Assembly (NCBI RefSeq): GCF_031921685.1
Contig: NZ_JAPDHU010000003.1
Span: 310,001 to 374,000 of the forward strand
Origin: Terripilifer sp031921685
GTDB lineage: Bacteria; Pseudomonadota; Alphaproteobacteria; Rhizobiales; Beijerinckiaceae
DNA: 64,000 bases
Direction: 5' to 3'
Of the stretch, positions 13,340 through 22,051 are shown piece after piece. A model generated the notes under the pieces. It ran no database searches. It was not told the DNA's origin and worked only from the letters and a program-made list of their open reading frames with translations. Both the position numbers and the translations under genes were made by a program. Position 1 is the stretch's first letter. Each line of letters opens with the position of its first letter.

Positions 13340-15925
13340 CTTCATCCGCTTCAGCACATCGGCCAGGGAGCCACGGGCATCGTCATAGCCCTCCCAAGGC
13401 TTGCTCTTCTTCAGCAAGGCCGGCACGGTACGCACCGTGAAGGCTTTCGGATCGAGACCTTTGCGCACACGCGTCCATGGCAGCGGCATCGACACCGGCG
13501 CGCCAGGACGGCCGCGCGGCGATAGAACGGCGACCGCCGTCGACTTGCGATCGTTGCGTAGATAATCAAGAAAAATCCGCCCGCCGCGTTTCGCCTTCGC
13601 CATATTGACCACGTAGCGCTCGGGCGCATCGGCCTCCATCGCCAGGCACAGCGCATAAGCAAAATTCTTCGCCGTCGGCCAATCGGCAAGACCCCGGCCT
13701 TTCTCGACCAGCGGCACGACCACATGCAGCCCCTTGCCGCCGGTGGTCTTGCAGAAGCTTTCAAGCTTCACCGCCGCGAGCCGTTCCTTCAAATCCTTCG
13801 CCGCGTCGATCACCGCATCGAAGGGCACGTCAGGACCGGGATCGAGATCGAAGACCAGGCGGCCGGCATGCAGAGGATCGCCCGGCACCCCGTTCCACGG
13901 ATGCAGTTCGAGCGCCGCCACCTGAGCCAGAGCCGCCAGCGCCTCCTTATGATCGATGGTGACATAAGGCACTTTCTCGCCCGACACTTTCATCAGATCG
14001 ATGAGATCGGACATGCCCTGCATGGCATGGCGTTGAAAGAAGCTCTCGCCGCCAATGCCATCGGGCATGCGCACGATGGAACACGGCCGGCCGAAAAGAT
14101 GCGGCATCATCCAATCGCCGACCGCTTCGAAATACTGCGCCAGATCGAGCTTCGTCACCGGCTTGCCGTCACCGCCATCCGGCCATAGCGCCTTGTTGGG
14201 CTTGGAGATGTCGACGCCCATCACCCGCGACAGGGAGCCGGCGCGCGGCAAGGGCTGCGCCACGGGCGCGGCGGTCGCATGTTGCGCGGGCTTGGGCATT
14301 TCGACCTCCACCTCTTTCGCCGGTTTGTCGCTGCGCAGTCCCTTGAATGCCGCCTGCCGGACCATGCCATCATCGGTCCAGCCGGCGAATTCGATCTCGG
14401 CCACCAGCTCCGGCTTCAGCCAATGAATCGTCTTATCGGCCTTCGGCGCATTCTTGCCGCTGAACGGACTGCGCCGCGCCGCATGGGCTTTCAGCACCGG
14501 CATCAGCTTCTGCACGACGCTTTGGCCATAGCCCGTGCCGATGCGCCCGACATAAGCCAGTTTGCCATCGCGATAGACGCCACCGAGCAACGAGCGGAAC
14601 GCTTTGCCGTTCGACGTCCAGGCACCAATGACGACTTCATGCCCGGCGCGGCATTTGATCTTGCGCCACAGATCGCTGCGGCCGGGGCGGTAAGGTGCTT
14701 CCAGACGTTTCGAGACGATGCCTTCGAGATGCAGCTCGCGCGCCGATTGCAGGACATCCGCGCCATCGGACAGAAAATGTTCGAGATAGCGCAGACGATC
14801 GTCTTTCTGACCACGCAGGAAAACGCTCAACCGGTGTTTGCGTTCCTCCAGCGGCGCCTCACGCAAATCCTCACCCTTCAGGAACAACAGATCGAAACCG
14901 AAAAAAACCAGTTCCCCGGTATCGGAAGCCGACAGCGCCGCCTGCAACATGGAGAAATCGGTTCGGCCATCCTGATCGAGCGCGGCAATCTCACCGTCGA
15001 TCATGCAATCGGGCAAAGCCCGCGCCGCTTCGGCGATTTCGGGAAAACGCTTCGACCAGTCGAGCCCGGTGCGCGTCAAAACCGCGACCTTGCCCGCTTC
15101 GACGCGCAGGATGACGCGATAGCCGTCGAGCTTCACCTCATGCGCCCAGCCCGCGCCCGTCGGCGGCTGATCGAAGGCCGCGCAGAGCTGCGGCTCGACA
15201 AAGGGCGGCATCGCCACTTTCTCGCGATGTTTCGCCAGCTTGCGCGCGCCTACGGTCTCCTTCGGTTTCGAATGCCAGATCGCATCGGGCGAAGGCCCTT
15301 TGCGTGTCATGAACGCGTCCGGCGCCTTGCCGCGCCCGGCCGCGATCGTCTTCATCGATCGCCCGGAGGCGGCTGAACGATCGTCCTCAAGCAGGGCATC
15401 GTCATCGCCCTCGACCGCATATTCGTCGCGATGTTTAATCAGAAGCCAGTTGGTGCGATTGCTGCCGTTGCGATCATGTTTCATGCGCACCAGCACCCAG
15501 CCGCCTTTCAGCCGCTTGCCCTCGAGCACGAATTTCAGATCGCCCTTCAGCAATTCCTTGTGCGGATCGGCCGAGAGCCAATAGCCGCGATCCCAGATCT
15601 GCACCGTGCCGCCGCCATATTCGCCCTTGGGGATCGTGCCTTCGAAATCGCCATAGTCGAGCGGATGGTCCTCGACCTCGACCGCCAGCCGTTTGACCGA
15701 AGGGTCACGCGAGGGCCCGCGCGTCACCGCCCAGGATTTGAACACGCCGTCGAGTTCCAGGCGCAGATCGTAGTGCAATCGGGTCGCATCATGTTTCTGG
15801 ATGACGTAGCGCAGCGCCTTCGACTGCACCGTACCGGCAGTCCTCCGCGGTTCTTGGCCCTGCGGCTCCTTCGTCTTCGCGAAATCGCGTTTGGCGCGAT
15901 ACGTCTTGAGCTTGCCTGACGCCAC
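13331..15925 (-). CDS. ligD: Multifunctional NHEJ DNA ligase LigD
   Basis: The 864 residues contain all three LigD modules. An N-terminal 3'-phosphoesterase domain (about 25-190) has RYVIQKHDATRLHYDLRLE-type sequence. The ATP-dependent ligase domain carries the adenylation motif KLDGYR near residue 264. The C-terminal primase-polymerase domain (about 565-864) begins at MGVDISKPNKALWP. LigD acts with Ku in bacterial double-strand-break end joining. No ku gene is present in the window. The start is set at GTG 15925, which has GGAAAGG 7 bases upstream and gives VASGKLKTYRAKRDF at the N-terminus; the frame continues to an ATG at 16015 with no ribosome site. The order PE-LIG-POL is the one common in Rhizobiales. 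Confidence 0.95.
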   Translation of the reverse strand: MASGKLKTYRAKRDFAKTKEPQGQEPRRTAGTVQSKALRYVIQKHDATRLHYDLRLELDGVFKSWAVTRGPSRDPSVKRLAVEVEDHPLDYGDFEGTIPKGEYGGGTVQIWDRGYWLSADPHKELLKGDLKFVLEGKRLKGGWVLVRMKHDRNGSNRTNWLLIKHRDEYAVEGDDDALLEDDRSAASGRSMKTIAAGRGKAPDAFMTRKGPSPDAIWHSKPKETVGARKLAKHREKVAMPPFVEPQLCAAFDQPPTGAGWAHEVKLDGYRVILRVEAGKVAVLTRTGLDWSKRFPEIAEAARALPDCMIDGEIAALDQDGRTDFSMLQAALSASDTGELVFFGFDLLFLKGEDLREAPLEERKHRLSVFLRGQKDDRLRYLEHFLSDGADVLQSARELHLEGIVSKRLEAPYRPGRSDLWRKIKCRAGHEVVIGAWTSNGKAFRSLLGGVYRDGKLAYVGRIGTGYGQSVVQKLMPVLKAHAARRSPFSGKNAPKADKTIHWLKPELVAEIEFAGWTDDGMVRQAAFKGLRSDKPAKEVEVEMPKPAQHATAAPVAQPLPRAGSLSRVMGVDISKPNKALWPDGGDGKPVTKLDLAQYFEAVGDWMMPHLFGRPCSIVRMPDGIGGESFFQRHAMQGMSDLIDLMKVSGEKVPYVTIDHKEALAALAQVAALELHPWNGVPGDPLHAGRLVFDLDPGPDVPFDAVIDAAKDLKERLAAVKLESFCKTTGGKGLHVVVPLVEKGRGLADWPTAKNFAYALCLAMEADAPERYVVNMAKAKRGGRIFLDYLRNDRKSTAVAVLSPRGRPGAPVSMPLPWTRVRKGLDPKAFTVRTVPALLKKSKPWEGYDDARGSLADVLKRMKKN

Positions 15926-16196
15926 CAGCCGGCCTTTCCGCAACAGGCGACCGGCCTTCCGAGCCCGATCCACCAAGCGCCGCACGATAGCGCAGAAATC
16001 GGCGGGAGAAACCATCGCGAAGGCAGCTTCGCGGCGCGCCGCCTTGACGCTGCAAGTTTACTACATTAAATGAAGTTATCTGAATAAGGCGGAAACTGTC
16101 GTGTGGAAGGGCGCGACTGAGTTTGCAGCTTGTTCGTTTGAAGCTTCGACTCTGCGTGTGCCATCCGACCGGCCTCTGGTGAGGAAAGGCCCTGTC

Positions 16197-17204
16197 GTGC
16201 GTTCAAACTTCTTTTCGCAACGAAGCTCCAAGCTCCGTTGGCTTCAACGTTTTACAATCGCCACCGCGTTGTTCGCGTGTTGGCCGCTGCTGAGCCATGC
16301 GAATGATTGGCCGGCCCGTCCGGTCCGTCTGCTTCTGCCGTTTTCGCCTGGCGGCCCTTCGGACGTCATGATGCGGATCATCTCCGAAGAGGCGGGCAAG
16401 CGGCTGGGACAGCCCATCGTCGTTGACAATCGCCCTGGCGCCGCCGGCCGCATCGCCTTCGACGCGCTGCGGCAAGCTGCGCCCGATGGCTATACCGCCG
16501 GTTATCTCAGCACGAGCGCGCCGATGCTGGCGGCCATCAATCCAAAACTGCCTTTCGACTTCCAGACGAACTTCATCCACGTGGCCTTGCTCGCCGAATT
16601 CTACGGCGTGCTCGCCGTCCACCCCGCCCTTGGCGTCAAGACAACAGCCGATTTCATCGCCTATGCGAAAGCCCGGCCGAAGGAGGTTTCCTACGGCAGC
16701 TATGGCCTCGGCAGCGTCAATCATCTGATGTTCGAACAGCTCTCGCAGATCACCGGCATCAGCGCCGTCCACGTGCCTTACAAAGGTGAATCGGCGACGC
16801 TGCAGGATCTGTTGGCGGGCCGCATCCAGGCGGCTTTCCTGGGCCTGCCACCGAACGATTTCGTTCAGGCCGGCCAATTGGTCATGCTCGCGAGCGTCGG
16901 GCCGAACCGCTGGCACACCGCCCCCGATGTTCCGACCCTGCGCGAAGCCGGTCTCGACATGGTCTTCCGCGTCTGGTCCGGCATTTCCGTCCCGGCGGCC
17001 ACGCCGGCCGGCGCCGTCGACAAACTGGCGGAGGCCTATTTGGCGGCGGTGCAGGCGCCCGCCGTCAGAGCCCGGCTGGAGCAGATCGGCTATGTGGTGC
17101 TGGCGCAGCCCGGCAAGGCGCTTGCCGAACTGATCGACACCGATCTGCGGGGCTATCGCTCGATCATCGAACGCGGCAACCTCAACCTGTCACCAGGCCA
17201 ATAA
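16197..17204 (+). CDS. Bug-family tripartite tricarboxylate-type solute-binding protein, orphan
   Basis: This 335-residue periplasmic binding protein begins with a signal peptide ending near SHANDW (about residue 37). It shows the Bug/TctC pattern RPVRLLLPFSPGGPSDVM, VVDNRPGAAG and YTAGYLSTSAP. Such proteins bind carboxylates, amino acids or aromatic acids. Normally the membrane partners TctA and TctB are encoded nearby, but none is present, which is frequent in this over-expanded family. The start is GTG 16197, with GAGGAAAGG 9 bases upstream; an in-frame ATG at 16101 would give an unlikely long leader before the signal. It is divergent from ligD and ends 171 bases before tRNA-Met. Confidence 0.82.
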   Translation: MRSNFFSQRSSKLRWLQRFTIATALFACWPLLSHANDWPARPVRLLLPFSPGGPSDVMMRIISEEAGKRLGQPIVVDNRPGAAGRIAFDALRQAAPDGYTAGYLSTSAPMLAAINPKLPFDFQTNFIHVALLAEFYGVLAVHPALGVKTTADFIAYAKARPKEVSYGSYGLGSVNHLMFEQLSQITGISAVHVPYKGESATLQDLLAGRIQAAFLGLPPNDFVQAGQLVMLASVGPNRWHTAPDVPTLREAGLDMVFRVWSGISVPAATPAGAVDKLAEAYLAAVQAPAVRARLEQIGYVVLAQPGKALAELIDTDLRGYRSIIERGNLNLSPGQ

Positions 17205-17314
17205 AGCCCTCCTTGGGGCGAACTGGCTCGACGGCCAATCGCCCCAAAAATCCCGCAGTTTCCGTGAGAAAGGCCCAGGCACAAGCTATTCCCGCCTGAT
17301 CGGCCCGCCACTGC

Positions 17315-17343
17315 TTGACACCGCCGCCGCCTGCCCCCTATAC
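17315..17343 (+). promoter_or_regulatory. Sigma-70-type promoter of tRNA-Met
   Basis: A perfect -35 box TTGACA (17315-17320) is separated by 17 bases from CTATAC (17338-17343), 32 bases ahead of the mature tRNA 5' end. Confidence 0.75.
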
Positions 17344-17375
17344 CCCCGCCACATCCGGCACGCCGGAGACCCCGT

Positions 17376-17452
17376 GGCGGGGTAGCTCAGTTGGTTAGAG
17401 CACGGGAATCATAATCCTGGGGTCGGGGGTTCGAATCCCTCCTCCGCTACCA
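17376..17452 (+). tRNA. tRNA-Met (anticodon CAT), elongator type
   Basis: The 77 bases fold as a cloverleaf. The acceptor stem GGCGGGG pairs with CTCCGCT through two G-U pairs. The D arm is GCTC/GAGC, the anticodon stem CGGGA/TCCTG has one G-U pair and the loop ATCATAA has anticodon CAT, and the T arm GGGGG/CCCTC closes TTCGAAT. The CCA end is encoded. The G1-U72 pair and TAGCTCAG sequence fit elongator Met rather than initiator tRNA, which has an unpaired C1. A tRNA-Ile with lysidine-modified CAT is less likely because of close similarity to alphaproteobacterial elongator Met tRNAs. Confidence 0.93.
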
Positions 17453-17503
17453 CTTTCTGATCCATCGAAAGTTGATCGTCGCAGCCAACGCTTTCGTTCA
17501 GCG

Positions 17504-18148
17504 TCACGGCAAGCGTGTCACGCCTTCGATCTCCTGCGCGGTCGTTCGCGGATCGTCGGCCGATGGCGGTGGGGTTCTGCCTCGCGCATGGATGACCAGC
17601 GGCGACATGCGCTCGCCTGCCAGTGAACGCACGAAGTCAAAGCCGCTGGCGCGCTGGAGAGCCAGAAGATCCTTGCGGCGGCTGAAACGTGACACGGCCA
17701 ACGGTTTGAATTGTGCGAGCTTGCGCTGCGAAACCTCGCCGCCTTGAAAGACGGCGATCCCAGACGGCGTCACGACGATGTCGCCCGAACGCAAGGTCGG
17801 ATCCTGCATGAAGGCCGCTGTGATGCCGCTTTCCTCGGCGACGTCGGCAAGCGCCTTGATTTGCTGAAGCTGTCGTTTGATTTCAGCGACCGGCGTATCG
17901 CGCTCGGCCTTCACCACTTTCGGTTTCGCAAGCTTCGACTTTTCGAGCCGCACTTTGCGGGCCTGTTTCATGCGCAGATGAGGTGCTGACGGCTGCGCAG
18001 GCGCGACGGCCGGCTCTGGTTGGCGATTGCCGAACAGGAAGTCCAGGAGACCGGCCTCAGCCCGCAAGGGCGCGAGCGCCATCACCGCCAGGAGCGCAAG
18101 TCGTAGTCTGATCTGTGAACAGCCCCACCAAGCCGTAAGCATGATCAT
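17504..18148 (-). CDS. Hypothetical exported protein
   Basis: I do not recognise a named family. The 214 residues start with a likely signal peptide (LRLALLAVMALAPLRAEAG, cleavage near residue 32). A basic, low-complexity linker rich in Lys and Arg (about 60-85) and a short helical segment (about 85-110) follow. A conserved-looking part with LRSGDIVVTPSGIAVFQGG (about 118-137) suggests a small beta domain. The first methionine at 18148 or the one two codons later could be the start. It lies on the opposite strand from the tRNA gene, 51 bases beyond it, and is not part of an obvious operon. Periplasmic location is inferred from the signal. Confidence 0.6.
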   Translation of the reverse strand: MIMLTAWWGCSQIRLRLALLAVMALAPLRAEAGLLDFLFGNRQPEPAVAPAQPSAPHLRMKQARKVRLEKSKLAKPKVVKAERDTPVAEIKRQLQQIKALADVAEESGITAAFMQDPTLRSGDIVVTPSGIAVFQGGEVSQRKLAQFKPLAVSRFSRRKDLLALQRASGFDFVRSLAGERMSPLVIHARGRTPPPSADDPRTTAQEIEGVTRLP

Positions 18149-18340
18149 TCGCCACTTGAACTGATGGCATCTAACCAGCTTACGGCAAGCTTGTCTATTC
18201 GCGAGGCCAAAATTTCATTATTATTTCCTCAACTTAACCCTTCAAGTCAGATCAATTCAAACGAACCTGAGGGCTATGGAAATGCCCAATCGCAAGGAAA
18301 TGAGGAGCCTAGCGACACATCGCTGCGGCGCTTGCTGCAT

Positions 18341-19174
18341 TCAATAAGCGCCAAATTTCCAGTTCAGACCGACGCGCGCCAGGCTGCCATTCAGCCTGGC
18401 TTTCGCCACGCCGCCAAGGAAACCTTCCGCCGGATCGCTCGATCCACCGGCGATCGCGTATCGCGTCGTGCCGAGGTCGTAATAGAGATATTCGGCCTTC
18501 AGCGAGAGACTCTGCGTGATCGCATATTCGACACCGCCGCCGAGCGCCCAGCCGACGCGCGTTCCCGTCTTTCCGCCATTCCACAGGCCGGTATAGGCGA
18601 CGCCGTTGCTGATGCCGATTGACGACATGGACGTTCCGTCTTTCGCCCGGCCGATCGCCAGACCGCCGGTCGCGTAGATCAAAGCGCGATCGAAGGTCAG
18701 ACCGACACGTGTTCGCACAGTGCCCAGCCAATCGAGACGGGAGCGCGCGGCCGTGACGATCGACAGATCGTCCACGCCATCCGCAAATTTAAAGACCTGG
18801 CTGGCTGACCGTTTGGAGTCGAGATACTGAAGATCGCCTTCGAGGCCGAACAGCAGCGAACCGAATTGATAGTTGTAGCCGAGCTGCGCGCCGCCCGCGA
18901 AACCGCCACGCGCGCCGCCAAAGCTCAACGGCACCAGACCGGCCGCGTTGAACTCAGCGATGTCCCCAGCATCGGCAGCACCATCAAGCGCGTAGTTGTA
19001 GCGTGTCCGGTTCTGGCTCCAGGTATAACCGGCGTTGAGACCGACATAGAAGCCTGACCAGTTATAGGCCATGATCGCCGGCATGGGCGCGGTTCGAACC
19101 TGCAGATCCGCCGACCAGGCCATACCGCTGAAACTGGCGGCCAGGATGCCCGCCAGCAAAACTGTCTTCCTCAT
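18341..19174 (-). CDS. Outer-membrane beta-barrel protein (Omp25/OmpA-like porin family)
   Basis: The 277 residues have a signal peptide cleaved after SGMAWSA (about residue 22). The Rhizobiales outer-membrane signature NWSGFYVGLNAGYTWS follows, and alternating amphipathic strands run to the C-terminal GLNWKFGAY, ending in an aromatic residue as barrel proteins do. This is the OMP_b-brl family found as Omp25/Omp31 or RopB-like proteins in Rhizobiales. It would sit in the outer membrane as an eight-stranded barrel with structural or host-contact roles. It is monocistronic and divergent from an AraC-type regulator 255 bases away, which could control it; this is inference. Confidence 0.85.
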   Translation of the reverse strand: MRKTVLLAGILAASFSGMAWSADLQVRTAPMPAIMAYNWSGFYVGLNAGYTWSQNRTRYNYALDGAADAGDIAEFNAAGLVPLSFGGARGGFAGGAQLGYNYQFGSLLFGLEGDLQYLDSKRSASQVFKFADGVDDLSIVTAARSRLDWLGTVRTRVGLTFDRALIYATGGLAIGRAKDGTSMSSIGISNGVAYTGLWNGGKTGTRVGWALGGGVEYAITQSLSLKAEYLYYDLGTTRYAIAGGSSDPAEGFLGGVAKARLNGSLARVGLNWKFGAY

Positions 19175-19429
19175 ATTTCACCCTACTCGTGAGATGGCGC
19201 CGCGCCTGAAGCTGCGAACACGGCTCGCATGGGCGGCGCATAAGGGATAACCGCGGCGGCAATCGCCCTGTTAGGCTTGCGATCTCACGATGACTGGTCA
19301 CGCCGTCTCATACCGGTGGCATTTTAAGGAAAGCGTTTCTTCTCCCTTTATCCTACGCCTTGACCGCTCTTGTGAATCGACAATACTCGATGATGATTCC
19401 TCGGCATGGCGGCGGGCTGATAGTTTACG

Positions 19430-20389
19430 ATGGAATTCACCACTGACGGTTTGGCAGCACGGGACACGTTGCACTATTGGAGTGCGACGGTGCTCAAGCG
19501 CATGGGCGTGGAGCGCGCCGTATCGGCGTCCAAGCCATTCCAGGCGCGGTTGCGTCGTTCGCTCAGCCCGAGCGGTGAATTCTGGGATCATTATTCGGAT
19601 ACGCTCTACGTCGATCGCTCCCGCGAACGCTGCGCCCGCGATGGTGGCGAGGAAATCTATGTCGGCCTGATCGTCGACGGCTTTTCCAACCTTGAATTCG
19701 GCGATCAACGGCTCGCTCTGCGGCCCGGCGACATCTATGTCGTCGATTTCCGCGAGCCGGTCCGCGCCGAATGGCTGCCTCATCGCGAACTCGGCCTGCT
19801 CATCAACCGGCAGCATGTCATCGATAGGCTCGGCCAGACTACCTGCACCAAACCTCGCGAAGCCTTTCGGTCTCGATCCGGCTTCACGGCGCTGTTTGCC
19901 TCGCATCTGCGGCTTCTTGCCAACGAGGCCCGACACCTTTCCGCAGACGAACAGAGCGATGTCATCGAGGTCGCGATTCAGCTCGCGCTCCTGATGCTGC
20001 GGTCAGAACCGGTCGCGCCTGAAAAGCTCGATGGCACGGCTTTCATGGCCGCCGCGCGCCGGCTGATCGCCGAACGGTTGAGCGATCCCGATCTGACGCC
20101 CGATCAGATCGCCGCCGCGCTGGGCTGCTCGCGCGCCACGCTCTATCGTCACTTCGAACGGGATGGCGCGGGCGTCGTCGAAACGATCCGCGATTGCCGC
20201 CTGGACTCGGTTCGCGACATGCTGATCGACGAGCCCTTGGCTTCCATCAGCGATCTCGCTTTTCGCTGCGGTTTTCTCGATCAATCGAGCTTCAACAAAA
20301 TGTTTAAGCGGCGGTTCGGCATGGCGCCCGGCCAAGTGCGCGATGGCGGCGAGCCCGCCGCACGCACGAGCCTACATTCGCGGCGCTGA
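19430..20389 (+). CDS. AraC-family transcriptional regulator
   Basis: The 319 residues combine an N-terminal cupin-like AraC-binding domain (about 40-190, with LRPGDIYVVDF) and a C-terminal AraC double helix-turn-helix (about 215-305). The latter is visible as ISDLAFRCGFLDQSSFNKMFKRRFGMAPGQ-type sequence, with the usual G-F and P-G-Q positions. It resembles the subgroup with an AraC_binding_2 domain. The ligand is unknown. The ATG at 19430 has no strong ribosome site. It diverges from the outer-membrane protein gene and its 3' end overlaps the convergent Inh-SH3 gene by 18 bases. Confidence 0.85.
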   Translation: MEFTTDGLAARDTLHYWSATVLKRMGVERAVSASKPFQARLRRSLSPSGEFWDHYSDTLYVDRSRERCARDGGEEIYVGLIVDGFSNLEFGDQRLALRPGDIYVVDFREPVRAEWLPHRELGLLINRQHVIDRLGQTTCTKPREAFRSRSGFTALFASHLRLLANEARHLSADEQSDVIEVAIQLALLMLRSEPVAPEKLDGTAFMAAARRLIAERLSDPDLTPDQIAAALGCSRATLYRHFERDGAGVVETIRDCRLDSVRDMLIDEPLASISDLAFRCGFLDQSSFNKMFKRRFGMAPGQVRDGGEPAARTSLHSRR

Positions 20390-21157
20390 GCACGCGTTGG
20401 AGAACAAGGTGTAGCGGCGCCCGTCGCGCTCGAACACTTTCGCCATGTAGCCGATCTGATCGCCATAGCGCACCCGACACCATTCCGCACCGTCGGCTTG
20501 CGGACCGCAGGCGTCGGCGACCACGCACGTATTGAGCGGCATCACGGTCAGGAGAGGCGCGCTGAGCGCCGGCCTCTGTCGCAGATTGACCGGAGAAACC
20601 AGCCGCACGGATACGGATTGCCCCGGCGCCAGGCGCGGCGCATAAATGTCGTCCTCCCCGGCGCAGCGTTGCGACACACCATAGTAGATGGCGCAGCCCC
20701 GCGGCGCACTGATCGCCGGCGGGGCGATCGGAGGCCCGAACTCCCCAAACGGCGACGCCGACGAGCCGCCACCACGCAGTTGCACGCGCTGGCCGGAACG
20801 GCTGCGGCCCGAAAAACCGCCATAGGACCGGCGCAGCGTCACCACCGGGCTGCCCGACATATCGGTCAACGTCAGACCGCGCCGGCCCATCTGCCAGCGC
20901 GAAACCGACATAAACGTCCCGCCACAGCCAGAGACATTGGCGCGATAGCCGCCGAGAAGACTGCTCGAACCCGACAGTTCCAACCGGCACTGCTGCCGAA
21001 GACCGAATTGATCGGTCATAATCATCGACCAGGTGCCACTCACATCATCGAACTGCGCCTCGGCCGGACGGGGCAAAGTGGTCACAGCCAACGTCAATGC
21101 GATCACGCACCATGTCGACCGGAGCCTCGCGAAGCGGGAAAGAACGATCCTCGACAT
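20372..21157 (-). CDS. Exported protein with AprI/Inh-like and SH3b domains
   Basis: The 261 residues begin with a signal peptide ending near RPAEAQF (about residue 35). The next part (about 36-125) has the pattern of the Inh/AprI metalloprotease-inhibitor fold: GTWSMIM, a Cys pair (QQCRLEL and SGCGG), and GRRGLTLTD followed by a closing strand. A glycine/serine/proline linker leads to a bacterial SH3 domain (about 180-255) with VNLRQRPALSAPLL and WCRVRYGDQIGYM. Inh proteins inhibit secreted serralysin-type proteases in the periplasm; the SH3 part could bind peptidoglycan. The domain pairing is uncommon and no protease gene is nearby. It is convergent with the AraC gene. Confidence 0.72.
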   Translation of the reverse strand: MSRIVLSRFARLRSTWCVIALTLAVTTLPRPAEAQFDDVSGTWSMIMTDQFGLRQQCRLELSGSSSLLGGYRANVSGCGGTFMSVSRWQMGRRGLTLTDMSGSPVVTLRRSYGGFSGRSRSGQRVQLRGGGSSASPFGEFGPPIAPPAISAPRGCAIYYGVSQRCAGEDDIYAPRLAPGQSVSVRLVSPVNLRQRPALSAPLLTVMPLNTCVVADACGPQADGAEWCRVRYGDQIGYMAKVFERDGRRYTLFSNACSAPRM

Positions 21158-21287
21158 CGAAGCAGTGCTGGCTGTCCCTGAAGCAAATGCACCTCAGCCT
21201 AGACCAGCATCAACTTGAGCGTTAGGCGCAGCGTCTCGCGCGCTGGTCATGTCGTCTCATCTTGCCACCACTCTTTGCAGCGCAACA

Positions 21288-21485
21288 TCAGCGGGCGATC
21301 CGCTTTACAGCCGGAAGCCGTCGATGCGCTCGATTGCAGCCACGGTCGTTGTCGGGAGGATTGGAAGAGGCCTCGCGCTTGGCAAGCCACTTCCGGAAAA
21401 CCTCGTCCTTCAAATGTTCGATCCAGGCTCGTTCCGGGATCTGGCCCGATCGCCAGCAAGCCAAAAGTGCTTCGTATTCGCTCAT
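21288..21485 (-). CDS. Tiny conserved-looking protein, paralogue of the next upstream small ORF (65 aa)
   Basis: This 65-residue protein starts MSEYEALLACWRSGQIPERA and continues with WIEHLKDEVFRKWLAKRE before a basic tail. The first 38 residues align without gaps to the 42-residue product encoded just upstream on the same strand (21633-21761), with most positions identical. The pattern MSxYEALLAC-x2-SGQI-x2-R-x-WIEHL-x-D-x2-FRKWL-x2-R is shared. No domain, signal peptide or membrane segment is visible; it looks like a short helical cytoplasmic protein. Two near-identical coding versions side by side, with changes mostly conservative, are good evidence that both are translated. Function unknown. 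Confidence 0.65.
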   Translation of the reverse strand: MSEYEALLACWRSGQIPERAWIEHLKDEVFRKWLAKREASSNPPDNDRGCNRAHRRLPAVKRIAR

Positions 21486-21583
21486 GCGCGTACCTAAATC
21501 ACTGCCCTCCAGACCACCCTTAGGCCCGTAGCTATCAACCTTTTGCGGCCCCTTCCCGGCCCCACTGCGGCAAATATGGCAAC

Positions 21584-21607
21584 AAAAAAGCCGCCCTGAG
21601 AGGCGGC
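21584..21607 (-). terminator. Intrinsic terminator between the two tiny ORFs
   Basis: On the minus strand GCCGCC pairs with GGCGGC around a 6-base loop and is followed by six T residues (the A-run 21584-21589). It lies 25 bases after the stop of the upstream tiny ORF, so the two ORFs are probably separate transcripts. Confidence 0.8.
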
Positions 21608-21632
21608 TTTCCAAACGAGCGGAGAGAAACGG

Positions 21633-21761
21633 CTATATAACCTTATAGCCTCGGCGTACGAGCCATTTGCGGAAGAGCACATCCTGCAAATGTTCGATCC
21701 ATTTGCGATCTGAAATTTGACCAGAAAGACGGCAAGCAAGCAGCGCTTCATAAGTGCTCAT
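21633..21761 (-). CDS. Tiny protein of 42 aa, paralogue of the 65-aa ORF downstream
   Basis: The 42 residues read MSTYEALLACRLSGQISDR, then KWIEHLQDVLFRKWLVRRGYKVI. A very strong ribosome site (GGGGGAGG, 7 bases before the ATG) and an intrinsic terminator just after the stop make a complete mini-gene of about 170 bases. It is missed by normal length cut-offs. The paralogue downstream shares about 26 of the first 38 positions. Amphipathic helix character and a Trp/Phe-rich centre (WIEHL, FRKWL) suggest a small protein-binding or regulatory peptide, but that is speculation. The 290 bases upstream, to the ltrA stop, contain no other gene I can support. Confidence 0.65.
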   Translation of the reverse strand: MSTYEALLACRLSGQISDRKWIEHLQDVLFRKWLVRRGYKVI

Positions 21762-22051
21762 GCAAACCTCCCCCACTCCCACGGCCAGCCAGAAACAACA
21801 TCGCCGGCTGGCTTGCAGAAAGTGACATCAATACGACACGCATGCAATGACAAAGCCGTTGTCTTCAGAAAGCTTCAGAAAGCATCAGAGGGCAAGATTA
21901 TTAGGGCGTTAATCGCAGCACGTGAGTCGCAGTCTATCCATAGTATGGCAATCATCCTCGCAATCAACAGCTCCACGCCGACGCTCAGAAGTTGTGCACT
22001 TGCGCGTCTCCACGCCGTCGCAACTTGAACGCCGACATGTCGTCTCACGCG

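Noticed and set aside
17376..18148. Genomic island or prophage attached to tRNA-Met
   Set aside because: No integrase, no repeat of the tRNA 3' end and no change in coding character is seen nearby.
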